DNA of 64,000 bases, from contig NC_067205.1 in the NCBI RefSeq assembly GCF_026262505.1, forward strand, positions 25,301,693 through 25,365,692. The letters run 5' to 3'. Numbering within the stretch: the first letter of the stretch is position 1; each line of letters begins with the position of its first letter. This document shows positions 1-10,272 of this stretch, one piece after another. Both the position numbers and the translations under genes were made by a program. Source of the stretch: Trichomonas vaginalis G3. Its lineage: Eukaryota > Parabasalia > Trichomonadida > Trichomonadidae. A model generated the notes under the pieces. That model was not told the DNA's origin and ran no database searches. It saw only the letters and a program-made list of their open reading frames with translations.

Positions 1-29
1 AATAAGAAATATTCTTCACATATGATTTC

Positions 30-2199
30 TTAAGGGTGCACCCGTATGTACGTTTATTTGAGAGGAGGAGGATTACCCTCTCAATTTTGAGGGATTCGTT
101 AGTTTATTTTCTCGATGAATATGCAATAAAATTTGATTTTTACCTTATCAATATACTTCATATAATATACATATGGTTGTTAAAAATATCAAAAATTAGC
201 GTTTTGAAGACACCATGGTGTCTTATAATTTTCCCTTCCTTATTGGCGTGTAGAAATAAATGCGCCAATAGATTGAAGAAGCAGAATTGTTTTTCTCTTA
301 ATGAACTTTAATCCTTTTGATATAAGAATATTAAAAACATTAATATAATTTCGATTTCGGAAATTAAATTTCCAAATTTTTTGTCGATTTCGGAAATAAC
401 AGGATCCCGCATCCAACACGCAACAACAAAACACAAAACGCACTTTTTGGTTCTTTCATCGTTTTAATTGTAATTTATGTAATACATGATTTGGATAAAT
501 TTTACAAAAATAGAACCTATATTATATTCTTTTCAAAAATTCTTGCAAATCATCAAAATAATTGTATTTTAAAAAACGATCAAATTATCCTTTCATTATT
601 TTAAACTTAAATTAGTTTTTATGATTGACTAAAGCAATCATATTTATTCATCATTAAATAAACAAAAAAATAATATTTGAGAGTTATTTCAAAAAAAACA
701 CATTGAATTTATTAATTTGTCTCAATTTCAGTATTATAAATTTTTATAATTTCAATATTTTGAAATACACTTTTTAATATTTCAATATTTATGATATTTC
801 AATGTATTAAGTGGTCTCAAATTGAGCTTCTCAAATATAAGTTGGCCTATTCAAATAATAAAATTAAATAATATTTAAAATAATAAATAAAAGTGATTGA
901 GGTCATAGCAAAACGGCTGTTTCAGTTATTAATTCTTAAAAATAAAAAGGGTAAAAACTAAATAAAATGGGTAAAATTCAATAGTGTCTGTGTTATCGTT
1001 CAATTTGAAGGTGTCTTTTGAAACCGCAAGACACATTGAATTTTTGAATAGTATATTATGGTTTGACAGACACCAATGAAAAAAATAAAATGATATTTAT
1101 TTTAAATATATAAGATCCTTATATAAAATATAAATATTTTATCGTTTTCTTTTCTTGTTTTAGAAATGTTTTTTATTGAAAAATCAATAAAACTAACTCC
1201 AAAATAAAATTTTTGATTTAAAGACATTATGATGACACCAGGCAAATCTTCCAAGACACCTATCGTCGGGAATCTAACAACCCTAAATATACACATGTTC
1301 ATGTAAAAACTTTTTTCCAAAATCCTCAGGAATTAAGGGATTTTTAAATTTTAAGAATTTTTTTCGAATTTTTTCGAAAAAAAAATATTTTCAGAACAGC
1401 CTTAACGGCTAAGATTTAGGAACAATGTTAAGTATCAAAAAGAAAGGAGGTCTGATATAGACAACATATATCGTTGAAGGTTGAAAAAATCTCTAATATT
1501 TGAGCCCAAAATTTCAAATTTTAATTTTTTGAAAAAAGAGGCCACCCGTGTGTACGTTTATTTGAGAGGAGGAGTATTATATTTTTGAAAGGGTGAAACA
1601 TTATGAATATGTTAATTATATAATAATATGTATTATTATAAAAAAGAAAAAATAAAGCATGTTAAAATTTTTCTTTCTTGATTTTTTACAAAATCTACTT
1701 AGAATTATGCAAAATATGACTAAATAATTATAAATTTCAAGTTAAATTTTAATTTTGATAAATAATTTAAATTTCAAAATATCAAGTTCAGTTCGACTAT
1801 GTATGTAGTAATTCCTCAATAAAGTGCCAAAACCCTATTAAAATATATGAACATTTTCAACATTTTAATGTTTTTATTTAAAAATTTGTTGGAATATGAG
1901 CTTCAAACAATTATTATGTAAATAAAAATAATTAAATATATGTATTTATTCGTATTACAACCGTAGTAAGTCGATTCTTCCTTTCTTCTACTGAGGTTTG
2001 AATTTGATTTCGAATTGTAAAGAGATTCAAAGGGAAAATACTAGCGGATAAAAACTACCTCCATGAAAGGGTCAGAATGGAGTCAAGTTGTATTTTTTGA
2101 TATTTTTTGCTTTTCGAGCCTAAATAGGTAGCCAAGATAATGCCTAAAATAAGGTTCTAAATTCTGAAGTTTACATGATCCTCTCGTGTGCACCCTTAA
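30..2199. mobile_element. Possible TTAA-bounded repeat element or relic
   Basis: Both ends carry TTAA followed by an inverted GGGTGCAC: 30-41 reads TTAAGGGTGCAC and 2188-2199 is its exact reverse complement. The match continues weakly inside (CCG against ACG). TTAA plus a short terminal inverted repeat is the arrangement of piggyBac-like DNA transposons, but no transposase frame is visible. The interior is AT-rich and holds only short, unconvincing reading frames. A 35-bp subterminal block is repeated inside at 1544-1578. This could be a non-autonomous element, an eroded one, or a chance 12-bp match. Confidence 0.35.
1544..1578 (+). repeat. Internal copy of the 40-74 block
   Basis: The stretch beginning ACCCGTGTGTACG and continuing into TTTATTTGAGAGGAGGAG matches 40-74 in the same orientation with about two differences. 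The block contains TTGAGAGG, a motif that recurs upstream of three genes in this window. It suggests duplication of one end of the 30-2199 unit, or a small dispersed repeat. Confidence 0.6.
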
Positions 2200-3020
2200 C
2201 AAAAATATCTTATTGATTAAAATCCAAGCTTTTCAATTTTGTATGGGTTCTTCAGAAAATTTGAAATAAAAATCAATCTTAATCAATCATTAGAATGTGA
2301 GTATTTAAAAGTGGGATAATTTTTTTCAAACTGATATAAAAATGTGAGAAAGAAAATTTTTTTCGGCTAACCCATTGAATTACATGATCATTTTGAACTC
2401 TTTAACCCATATTTAGTGATCTAATCAAAATCTGAATCGAATCCTCAAAAATTCTTTAATCTTTAAAAAAGTGAAAACTTTAGCGATGTATTGTCTATGT
2501 GTATCTGTTTGTTGGATTATTTGTTTAGTAATTTTGTGTTTATATTTTACCCATTTTAAACAAAACTAATAATATTGTTCTTTTATAGATTTATAAACTG
2601 ACCAAAACAAGTCATATAATATAATGTCATTTAAACTATTGATTTCTTGATTTTGAATTTTCAAATTCATAAAACTTCTCATAATGAGCTTGTGAAATAG
2701 CGAAATGATGTATTATTGAAGTGTTATATGTAAGTTTATCAGTAAAGTTAAATTTATAATGCTGCAATAATAATTGAAAATCAACGTTTCAAATTTAAGA
2801 CTCATCATGATAACAACAGAATATTTGTAAGATACTATTACAAAAATTGTGTAAATTAGTTGCCAGTAAGGTTATATAGTATTATCAAATCTTTGAAGTG
2901 ATGAAAAAAGAATACTAAAATAGATATGAGCATTACTATATGTAGCGCACAAAAAGAGTTATACATATTGTTGTTTTTGATGTTATATCATAAAAGAAAT
3001 ATATCAATAATTTTTATTTT
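2200..3020. other. Non-coding AT-rich stretch
   Basis: I see no supported gene, RNA or repeat here. The stretch lies beyond the 3' end of the surface-protein gene that starts at 5660 on the minus strand. The short plus frame at 2926-3234 overlaps that gene antisense and is taken as a shadow. Confidence 0.6.
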
Positions 3021-5660
3021 TCAAACATTAATTCTAAACTTTGCGTGTTGGTATTCATCCTTGTGTCCCTGTGTGTGTTTGAGAGGTACCTTCTCTTCGA
3101 GCAGTTTGTCCTCTTCGTCCGCAGATCTGAGCATGAAAACGAGGGAGAAAACAATGATGAAAGCAGTCAGAAATCCAACAGTCGGCCAAAACCATCCGAA
3201 TGATGCAACTCCTTTCGAAATAAACGAAATTTGAGCTGATTCTTTCGACCAGTGCTTGGCGTCAATTGAAACCTTTATGTCAGCAGCTGTGTTGGAGAAT
3301 AATGGTGCTTTGCATGTTATAACATTCTCATCAACACTGTCACTTTTTACGATAATATTTCCGAACATACAAAATGCTGATTCTGGCACTTTTCCTCTGA
3401 TTTTTACGAATACAGAAACGATGCATCTTTCATCTTTGAGGCACTCTGTTGGTGAGACAGAGATGACAAGAGGAGGCTGCTGCAGACACTTGATTCCGTC
3501 TCCTGTGTATCCTTCCTTGCATTTGCATTTGTTTCTCGATAAACAAAATGCATTTGAATCACATGGAAAATCACACTTCAAACAGCCTTTTTTGCTGTCA
3601 TAAAATTGAGTGCTGTCTTTGCACCGGCATTGTCCATCTGAATAAAAGGATCCACTTCCATGACAAAGTGAAGTGAAGTTGTCAAAACCGTCATTTGTTG
3701 GAGAAGGAGTTCTTTCTGGAATTGTTTCAATGACAAATTCTGTTGGAGAAGGAGTTCTTTCTGGAATTTGTTCAATGAATTTTTCTGTTGGAGAAGGAGT
3801 TCTTTCTGGAATTTGTTCAATGAATTTTTCTGTTGGAGAAGGAGTTCTTTCTGGAATTTGTTCAATAACAAATTCTGTTGGAGAAGGAGTTCTTTCTGAA
3901 AAAGATGATGAAGAACTAATTGGGGGGTTTGTTGGAGTTTCTAAAGAAAGTGAAGTGATAGTTATGTCACTTCTTGGTTCATTTTTAGAAGTATTTGTTT
4001 CAGAAGAATTTTCTTGAATTAAAGAAGAAGATTGTTCTGAAATGTTGATTTTTGTTGAAATTTCTGAAGAAGATTGTTCTGAGTGAGGTGAAGTGACTTC
4101 TATTGTCATATTTTGAATTGTTTCATTGGTTTTTGTTTGGTTTTCAACAAAAATAGTTTTGTTTGTGTCTTGGTTGGTTTTTGTTTGATTTTCTTGGATA
4201 TTTTCTAATTTCTTTTTTGTTTTTTCAATATTTGTTGAATTTGAGTGGTCAGTAGCATTTTCTATTACAATGTTTGTTGTATTTGTAACATTTTCTATGT
4301 TTATTTTTGTTGAATTTTGATTTTGAATTTTATTTTCAATTTTTGTTGAGTTTTCATCAGATTTGGTTTCATTTTCTTCCAGTAACATTACTTTTGGTCT
4401 TTCTATTTGAGTTTTGTTGGTTTTCTCGGTTGAATTTGAAAAATCAATTTTATTTTGAGTTTCGTTTGATTTATTTAATTGTGTTGTATTAATTTGTTGA
4501 TTAGTTTTAGTTGTTTCATTAGTTTTTCCATTTGTTTCATTTAAATTTTTGAAAATTTTATTTTTATTCAATAACTGATCAACTTGTGTCATTATTTGTT
4601 CTGTTTCGTTGATGTTGTCTTCCTGTGAAGCCAAATTTGTTTCATTTTGCGAAATTTGTGATGAATTTGAAAAAACAATTTCTTTTTGTTTTTCTGTCTC
4701 GTTCCCTGCATTGTTTAGTTGTGTACCAATGGTTTGGTTGTCAATTGTTTGATTTGTTTCAGAAATATTTGAAATAATTTCTGATTTATTTGCTTCTGAA
4801 GAGAATGATCGATTTGCTTGCATTTCATTGATATTTGTGAGTATTTTCTCTGAATTATTTGCTGAATTTGATGGTTTTTCTACAATTTCGGTTTTTTCCA
4901 TTGTTTTTGACTTGTCTGGATTCACGGTATTGTTCACTTGTGTCTCTTTATTTGGAATTTGAGTCTTGTTCATGGCAGTTGTCGAAATTTTGCTTTGTTC
5001 GATTGTTGTATTTGAAACAATTGAATTTTTTATTGTTTGGTTTTGTTGGGAAGAAGAAATGTTGCGTTTTTCTTCAAATATTGAAGTTATATTTTGTATT
5101 TGTGAATTTGATGTATTTTTTGCAGTAACATTGCTTTCTATGCGTGTTTCATTTGTATTTTGGTCAGTTTTATCATCTATTTTGTCTTCCTTAATCGTAT
5201 TAAGAGGAATTTTCGATAGATTAGAAGAATTAGTATGATTATTAACCAGTATATGGCTAGAATTAGTTATGTTATGATTTGCTATATTTTCGTGCAATTT
5301 TGATAGAATTATAGATAAATTTTCTGAAATTGTTTCGTTTTTAACAATTTTTTCGTTGATATTCAACTTATTTACCTCAGTTGTATTTGAAACATTTATT
5401 AAATTGTTGAAATTTTTACTCAATTCGGGAATAGAATTTTGGATTTTGTTTTCCACTGAATTATTATTTATGTTTTGAACAATATTGCTTGAGTTAATTG
5501 GTTTTTCGTCAATTTTTGTTGAATTTTCTGTCGAAATTTTTGGAATAGTTGCATTTTCCAAATCTGATGTTGATAATTTATCTTCTGGAGGAGGAAGAGT
5601 CTGGTTGTTAGTCACATTAGACTCTCCTACTAATTCAAAAATCAAAAGGTTGATAAGCAT
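3021..5660 (-). CDS. Thr/Ser/Asn-rich single-pass surface protein with EGF-like and IPT-like region
   Basis: This 879-residue protein is probably exposed at the cell surface. Residues 1-11 are a short hydrophobic start. Residues 15-585 are extraordinarily rich in Asn, Thr, Ser, Glu and Lys, with dozens of N-x-T/S sequons. Residues about 588-656 are five tandem 15-residue repeats beginning ERTPSPT. Residues about 660-726 are Cys-rich and EGF-like (CRCKD, CKCKEGYTGDGIKC). Residues 728-815 resemble an IPT/TIG immunoglobulin-like fold. A transmembrane helix lies at about 819-844, followed by a 35-residue charged cytoplasmic tail. The ATG at 5660 sits 24 nt below a TCACTTT initiator. The architecture fits a heavily glycosylated mucin-like or adhesin-like stalk, but no function can be assigned. 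The sequon-rich region could expand or contract between strains. Confidence 0.85.
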   Translation of the reverse strand: MLINLLIFELVGESNVTNNQTLPPPEDKLSTSDLENATIPKISTENSTKIDEKPINSSNIVQNINNNSVENKIQNSIPELSKNFNNLINVSNTTEVNKLNINEKIVKNETISENLSIILSKLHENIANHNITNSSHILVNNHTNSSNLSKIPLNTIKEDKIDDKTDQNTNETRIESNVTAKNTSNSQIQNITSIFEEKRNISSSQQNQTIKNSIVSNTTIEQSKISTTAMNKTQIPNKETQVNNTVNPDKSKTMEKTEIVEKPSNSANNSEKILTNINEMQANRSFSSEANKSEIISNISETNQTIDNQTIGTQLNNAGNETEKQKEIVFSNSSQISQNETNLASQEDNINETEQIMTQVDQLLNKNKIFKNLNETNGKTNETTKTNQQINTTQLNKSNETQNKIDFSNSTEKTNKTQIERPKVMLLEENETKSDENSTKIENKIQNQNSTKINIENVTNTTNIVIENATDHSNSTNIEKTKKKLENIQENQTKTNQDTNKTIFVENQTKTNETIQNMTIEVTSPHSEQSSSEISTKINISEQSSSLIQENSSETNTSKNEPRSDITITSLSLETPTNPPISSSSSFSERTPSPTEFVIEQIPERTPSPTEKFIEQIPERTPSPTEKFIEQIPERTPSPTEFVIETIPERTPSPTNDGFDNFTSLCHGSGSFYSDGQCRCKDSTQFYDSKKGCLKCDFPCDSNAFCLSRNKCKCKEGYTGDGIKCLQQPPLVISVSPTECLKDERCIVSVFVKIRGKVPESAFCMFGNIIVKSDSVDENVITCKAPLFSNTAADIKVSIDAKHWSKESAQISFISKGVASFGWFWPTVGFLTAFIIVFSLVFMLRSADEEDKLLEEKVPLKHTQGHKDEYQHAKFRINV
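3695..3903 (-). repeat. 45-bp tandem repeat inside the surface-protein gene
   Basis: About five nearly identical 45-bp units encode the 15-residue ERTPSPT repeat. Several units differ at only a few bases, so the array looks recently amplified and likely varies in copy number. The repeat is in frame and keeps the protein open. Confidence 0.9.
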
Positions 5661-5677
5661 TCTCCAATTAAAATCTC

Positions 5678-5688
5678 AAAAAGTGACA
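5678..5688 (-). promoter_or_regulatory. Inr-type initiator of the surface-protein gene
   Basis: The minus strand reads TGTCACTTTTT, a match to the Trichomonas initiator TCA(+1)YWW. The A at 5684 would give a 24-nt leader before the ATG at 5660. The same 11-mer occurs in both orientations near other genes in this window. Confidence 0.7.
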
Positions 5689-6063
5689 AATATACGAATA
5701 ACATATCAAATCTGTGAGACACATATTCTCTCTTTTGTTTAATGGCTCTCGATACTGCATAGAATTTTGAAGACATGTAATTTTATAAATTCACAAAATT
5801 TGAATCAGCATTTGAGAATTTAAAACATATAAGATAGCAGTAACAGCACATAGTTTACTAGTATATTGGTTACTTCTTATAGAAGAAAAAAAAATAAAAA
5901 TAAAAAAAAATATTAATTGCTTTAGATAAGATGACTAATACGCATCGGTTAGCATATTAAGAGATATTAATAATATGAAATTTTAAACAAACAATATATT
6001 AGGAAAATTTGATGAAATTCAATCTAGTCAACATTCAAAAACTCTATATCTACGCCAAAGAAG
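5689..6063. other. Intergenic
   Basis: This holds the upstream region of the surface-protein gene and the 3' flank of the deubiquitinase gene. It is AT-rich, and I see no further feature. Confidence 0.6.
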
Positions 6064-8064
6064 TTATATTTTATCATAAAATACGATATATGCAAATGGT
6101 GAATGTATTTCATTGTGAGAACACTTGGTAACCTTTCTATCATCAAATCTATAAATGTTTCCATCAGAAGTTTCACATAAAGCGAAGTAATGTCCTTCTT
6201 CAAGACAATCTCCATCATGACAACAGACAGCGTATAATTTATATTTTGCATTAGATATCTCTAAATAATCAGGGTAATCTACACACCTCATATCTTTCTT
6301 TGTTTTCATTCCTTCGTTATAAAATCGCGATAAATGAATCATTAAAATATTTGGAAGTGATACAAAATTAGTTTTCTTTGATGCATCAGATATTTGGTAG
6401 CAATTTTCGCAAAACCTCTCTTTAATGATGTCTTCCTTAAGATAGTTTTCCAAGCATTTGTGTAAATCAACTGGAGATTGATTTAATTCTTCCTTCCTCT
6501 TGTCTTCACCATCACAAATTAAAGAAACAAATTCATCTTCATCTAAAACTTTCTCTCTCAATAAGTTCATTCTTTCATTCTGTTGGACTTCTATAGTGTA
6601 AACGAAATCATCGATATCATGAATTGTTTTTCTTTGGTTCATTATTTCTTTATCTTTGCAAATGAATTTTGTCTGTAAAACACTACTGGATGTTTTTGAA
6701 GTCTTTATGTGAGTATTAAAATCAATCGGGAAAACTTGTTTTTCGGGTTCAAAAGAATCATTAAGTAAATCTGCATTATATAAAAAAGGTGCGATATTGG
6801 AATCTTCAAAATAGCAAAATGCATATTTCTTTTCATCATTTGGAATTTCAAAACTAAAATGCAAAACTCTTTCAGGCAAATCATCAACAAAACCAAAACA
6901 ATATTGTTTGCTATCAATGAGATATGTGACTGACAATGTGATTTCTGATTTTCCTGATTTATTTTCATCAGAAAATGGAACAAATATTGATTTTATTTCT
7001 TGGCAAACGTCATTGTTTGGAATTTGCAAAGAAATTGATTTGAAATTTTCTCTTATTTTTATATTTTGGCTGCAGCTTTTGCAAATTATTTCATCCTCTG
7101 TTGTTCCATTGAATATATTATTTATACCCTCATCTTCTTCAGACATCTCCTGAAGAACACTCAAAATAAGTTCATGTGAATCTTCCTCATAAAAGTTTTT
7201 GAATCTGTCGAAGTATTTTGATATGCAAACTTTCCAACTGCTTGGCGTGTATGGACTCTCTTCTTTATTAAATAATTTGACAAATTCTGATATGAGTGAT
7301 TTTCCTTTTGTGTCAATTTTTGATAAATAATCTGTCAATTGTTTAGAATGCAGCAAACATTGCGTTCCCGCATTCATGAAACAGGTGCAACCTAAATTCA
7401 CTAATCCTTTTATATCCTTCTCTGTTTTCTCTGTTTCATACAATTTGAAATCTTTTGTAATTTCATATTTTGGATCAACCAAAAACAATTGATTTTCTGA
7501 AATCAAATAGTCTGTCATTAATTTGCTGTTTTCTAATTCATTGCAATAAATGTTGTTTGCATAATTGATCACTCTCAGTTTATCATCATTTGGGAAGCCA
7601 AATATTTGACAAATCTTTCTTTTGAAATCTAAAACTGTTGAAAATCTGTCAACAAAAATTCTTTTCTTTGTTATCTTTTCGCCTTTATAATAAGCTCTGA
7701 TAGGGATATCGCTTATGTCGATTTTAAATTCTTTACTATCAATATCTTCATATAACTTTAAGTGAATTTCGTTGGTTGTTCCAAACCAAGATTTGATCAA
7801 ATTCCAAAGTGACTTTGTTACGATAAAATAGTCATAGTTATAGATTAATCCATATTTTAATTTATTTGCTTCAGCAATTTTTGTGTTATCTATGAGTCCT
7901 GGTAAAAGATTAATTGGATCATTATTTCGAAAGCCGATAATTCTCAGATATCTTCGATACCATTCGCCATCGATAGCATAAACACCATCTTCTATTGTTT
8001 TCTTTTCTTGTATCCTAATTTGCTTAATTATTTCACATTGATTTTCTGCAGAAGGAATTTCCAT
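6064..8064 (-). CDS. Ubiquitin carboxyl-terminal hydrolase (DUSP-UBL-USP)
   Basis: A cysteine deubiquitinase of the USP/C19 family that removes ubiquitin from proteins. I start it at the ATG at 8064 because the longer frame would need a GTG; this gives 666 residues. Residues about 6-96 resemble a DUSP domain (EWYRRYLRI onward) and 126-195 a ubiquitin-like fold. The Cys box at 220-232 reads GLVNLGCTCFMN, with catalytic Cys228. The His box EEGHYFAL has His625, and the acidic residues are in RFDDRK near 637-638. The order is that of the USP4/USP11/USP15 group. One oddity is that the usual Asn of GNTC, which helps form the oxyanion hole, is Cys226. A CxxC pair near residue 560 (CENCYQ) suggests the zinc finger insert. 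It should act in cytosol or nucleus. Confidence 0.93.
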   Translation of the reverse strand: MEIPSAENQCEIIKQIRIQEKKTIEDGVYAIDGEWYRRYLRIIGFRNNDPINLLPGLIDNTKIAEANKLKYGLIYNYDYFIVTKSLWNLIKSWFGTTNEIHLKLYEDIDSKEFKIDISDIPIRAYYKGEKITKKRIFVDRFSTVLDFKRKICQIFGFPNDDKLRVINYANNIYCNELENSKLMTDYLISENQLFLVDPKYEITKDFKLYETEKTEKDIKGLVNLGCTCFMNAGTQCLLHSKQLTDYLSKIDTKGKSLISEFVKLFNKEESPYTPSSWKVCISKYFDRFKNFYEEDSHELILSVLQEMSEEDEGINNIFNGTTEDEIICKSCSQNIKIRENFKSISLQIPNNDVCQEIKSIFVPFSDENKSGKSEITLSVTYLIDSKQYCFGFVDDLPERVLHFSFEIPNDEKKYAFCYFEDSNIAPFLYNADLLNDSFEPEKQVFPIDFNTHIKTSKTSSSVLQTKFICKDKEIMNQRKTIHDIDDFVYTIEVQQNERMNLLREKVLDEDEFVSLICDGEDKRKEELNQSPVDLHKCLENYLKEDIIKERFCENCYQISDASKKTNFVSLPNILMIHLSRFYNEGMKTKKDMRCVDYPDYLEISNAKYKLYAVCCHDGDCLEEGHYFALCETSDGNIYRFDDRKVTKCSHNEIHSPFAYIVFYDKI

Positions 8065-8555
8065 CAAAAATGTCACTTTTTGGCATAATATATCAAAAGG
8101 TTTTCTTTAACGAACCCAAATTTTTGATGGAAAAAATCTGTTGGTGTAAACCGGTTATTCTCCATCAAAAGGTGGACTATAATGGAAGATTTTGTGATAC
8201 TCCCCCTTTTATATTCTCACCTTTTTGACACTCAACTGAGATATGATGTTTATACGTACGATATTTTTAATTGCACATCCAAATATATTTAGTGCGTTTG
8301 ATTACTTCCTTGAGCTATGCAATATATATGAAGTTGTACTTTTCAAAGATAAATTCCAATGTATTCAAACAAATTAAAAAATATTACCCATAATCTGGTT
8401 TAAGGTAAGTGAATATGATGCAAATGAATATGTTCATTGGTTGTATGCACTTGCTTCAGCGTTAATGAATCAATTAAAATGATTCAAACAATGTAAATAT
8501 TGCATGTAGTTATAATAACTCTATAAATTTATATTTATTCTAATATATTGAAAAA
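8065..8555. other. Intergenic with flipped initiator-like 11-mer
   Basis: Just above the deubiquitinase start, the plus strand at 8071-8081 reads TGTCACTTTTT, so the initiator-like 11-mer points away from the gene. A 13-bp inverted repeat (TTTCCATCAAAAA at 8058-8070 and its complement at 8121-8133) overlaps the start codon. No reading frame of note is present. Confidence 0.5.
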
Positions 8556-9710
8556 TCATACATTCAGTGGTATTTTAAAATTCAGCTCGAAGGATGAATC
8601 TGTTGACATCTCTATTTTTGTTACAGAGGCCGTTGGATACTTAAAGCAAGAAAATCTATAGACTTTAAGGTACATTGCGCCTCCCATAAGGAATATCAAT
8701 GATCCAAAGAGTCTGAAAAAGCTATATCGATCCCATTTAGTACCAAACTTTTCGTCTGCTTTGAGAATGAACTTTCCATGAAAAGCATGATAAATAATCA
8801 AATCAATTATCCAACCGGCTGCACCACTGATCATCTCGAAAATTGTGTAACCTACAGCATTAGTTGTCATGAGGGTTCCCGTGATGCACACATTATAAGT
8901 GAATGATATAGGAATGTAGATCAAAAACAAAATAATTAACGAAGTTGAATGAACTGTCAGTAAAACTGACGAACAAAAGTTTTCATGAAGAGACTTGAAA
9001 GAATATGCAGGCAGGAAATTAGCAATTGGATAAAACCCAAAAAGAACAAGGAAAAATCCGTAGATTCCGTTAATTCCTGTTAACAACCAAGGAGAAACAT
9101 CATTATTATGTAAAATTCTTTGAGTGAGGACTGATCTAATTGACATAAACAGTTGGGCAAATAACAGCAAAATGGATGTAAGTAGTTTTGGTTTACCTTC
9201 AATGCCTACAGCGACACCTATTGTAACTAATATATTTCCAATAAGGACAATACCGAGGGAAACCCATTGATATGCATAATGAATTGGTTCGACAAAAACG
9301 TTCTCGATTATAATGATAAATAACAGATCAAAACATCTGAACGCAACGGAAATTGAGCCTGAGTTTTCTGCAATAGCAAATGAGTTAATGACTGAGATAA
9401 GAATGTCTAGTAACGCTAATAAAGCAATGTGGAGATAGATATTGATCGGAATATCTGAAAATTTTGGATTACTTGTTGGATCTATCAATGTAAAAACGTA
9501 ATAAATTAGTGTGCAAGCGGCGATGCCTATAGTCATTACAAGAGTTCCCATCCATGGTCGAGTAAATCTGATAAAAGGACAGTCGCTACTATAGAAAGAC
9601 ATCCTGGAATAGAAAAGGCACCTAAAATAATAATTGAATAGGTTTCCCATGACAATCCCAATGAGATAGCAAATCCTTCTGTTTCTCCCGAAGTCAGCTT
9701 CCTTCTCCAT
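8556..9710 (-). CDS. Multi-pass membrane protein, drug/metabolite (SLC35-like) transporter candidate
   Basis: This 384-residue protein has about ten hydrophobic segments spread from residue 12 to 360, with short loops and a hydrophilic C-terminal tail. Size and helix count fit the drug/metabolite transporter superfamily, which includes nucleotide-sugar transporters of the Golgi and ER. I see no diagnostic motif that fixes the substrate. The start is taken at the ATG at 9710 because the longer frame begins with TTG. The upstream sequence carries TTGAGAGG (9727-9734, minus) and then TTTTCTGTA directly before the ATG, an arrangement shared with the tetraspan gene at 35575. Confidence 0.65.
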   Translation of the reverse strand: MEKEADFGRNRRICYLIGIVMGNLFNYYFRCLFYSRMSFYSSDCPFIRFTRPWMGTLVMTIGIAACTLIYYVFTLIDPTSNPKFSDIPINIYLHIALLALLDILISVINSFAIAENSGSISVAFRCFDLLFIIIIENVFVEPIHYAYQWVSLGIVLIGNILVTIGVAVGIEGKPKLLTSILLLFAQLFMSIRSVLTQRILHNNDVSPWLLTGINGIYGFFLVLFGFYPIANFLPAYSFKSLHENFCSSVLLTVHSTSLIILFLIYIPISFTYNVCITGTLMTTNAVGYTIFEMISGAAGWIIDLIIYHAFHGKFILKADEKFGTKWDRYSFFRLFGSLIFLMGGAMYLKVYRFSCFKYPTASVTKIEMSTDSSFELNFKIPLNV

Positions 9711-10272
9711 TACAGAAAAATTTTGGCCTCTCAATTATATTCAAGTGGATACCTTAATTTTTTGTATTTCTGAAAAAAACTTTCATCCGTTTTAATCTTT
9801 TATGGCGATTTTATTGATTTTTAAATGATTCTGATCAAGTTCAGAATTTATGTTCTTGCTAAATATTATCAATCTAAAGTATGAGGGAAAGAAATAATCT
9901 TTTTCAACCACCGCCAAACCCTCTCTCAATTTTGAAAATATTTGACAAGGTGTAAAACGATGACATTTTTGCACCCAAAAAATTATTGAGATTTGTAGAT
10001 TTTCTTAAGGAACCAAAGAGTATATGCATCTAAATAGATAGTTTGTGAAAAGTTTCTTTTATTTAAAAATAAAACTCATTCATTATGAGTTTTCAAATGT
10101 TTTTTTCTCTTCTGGCAGAATGTGCCATAGATGTGTGAGAGATTTTTTCTAAAGCAAAATAAACAAAATCCAAATTAATTTTAAAATATGAAATTGTTTA
10201 TTAGTAACACATTTATCAATTAAAAAAGTATTTAACTTGATAAATAAAGGATCTCTTTTATCTTTATACTCT
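9711..10272. other. Intergenic
   Basis: AT-rich. A 60-codon minus frame at 9792-9974 exists, but nothing in it supports a gene. A TTGAGAGAGG variant of the recurrent motif lies on the minus strand near 9911-9925. The uL4 3' end is at 10273. Confidence 0.5.

Noticed and set aside
36-311. 91-codon frame inside the TTAA-bounded unit
   Set aside because: AT-driven composition and no transposase-like motif.
3673-4017. Repeat-containing plus-strand frame (SVGEGVLSGI repeats)
   Set aside because: It is the antisense shadow of the 45-bp repeats inside the minus-strand surface protein.
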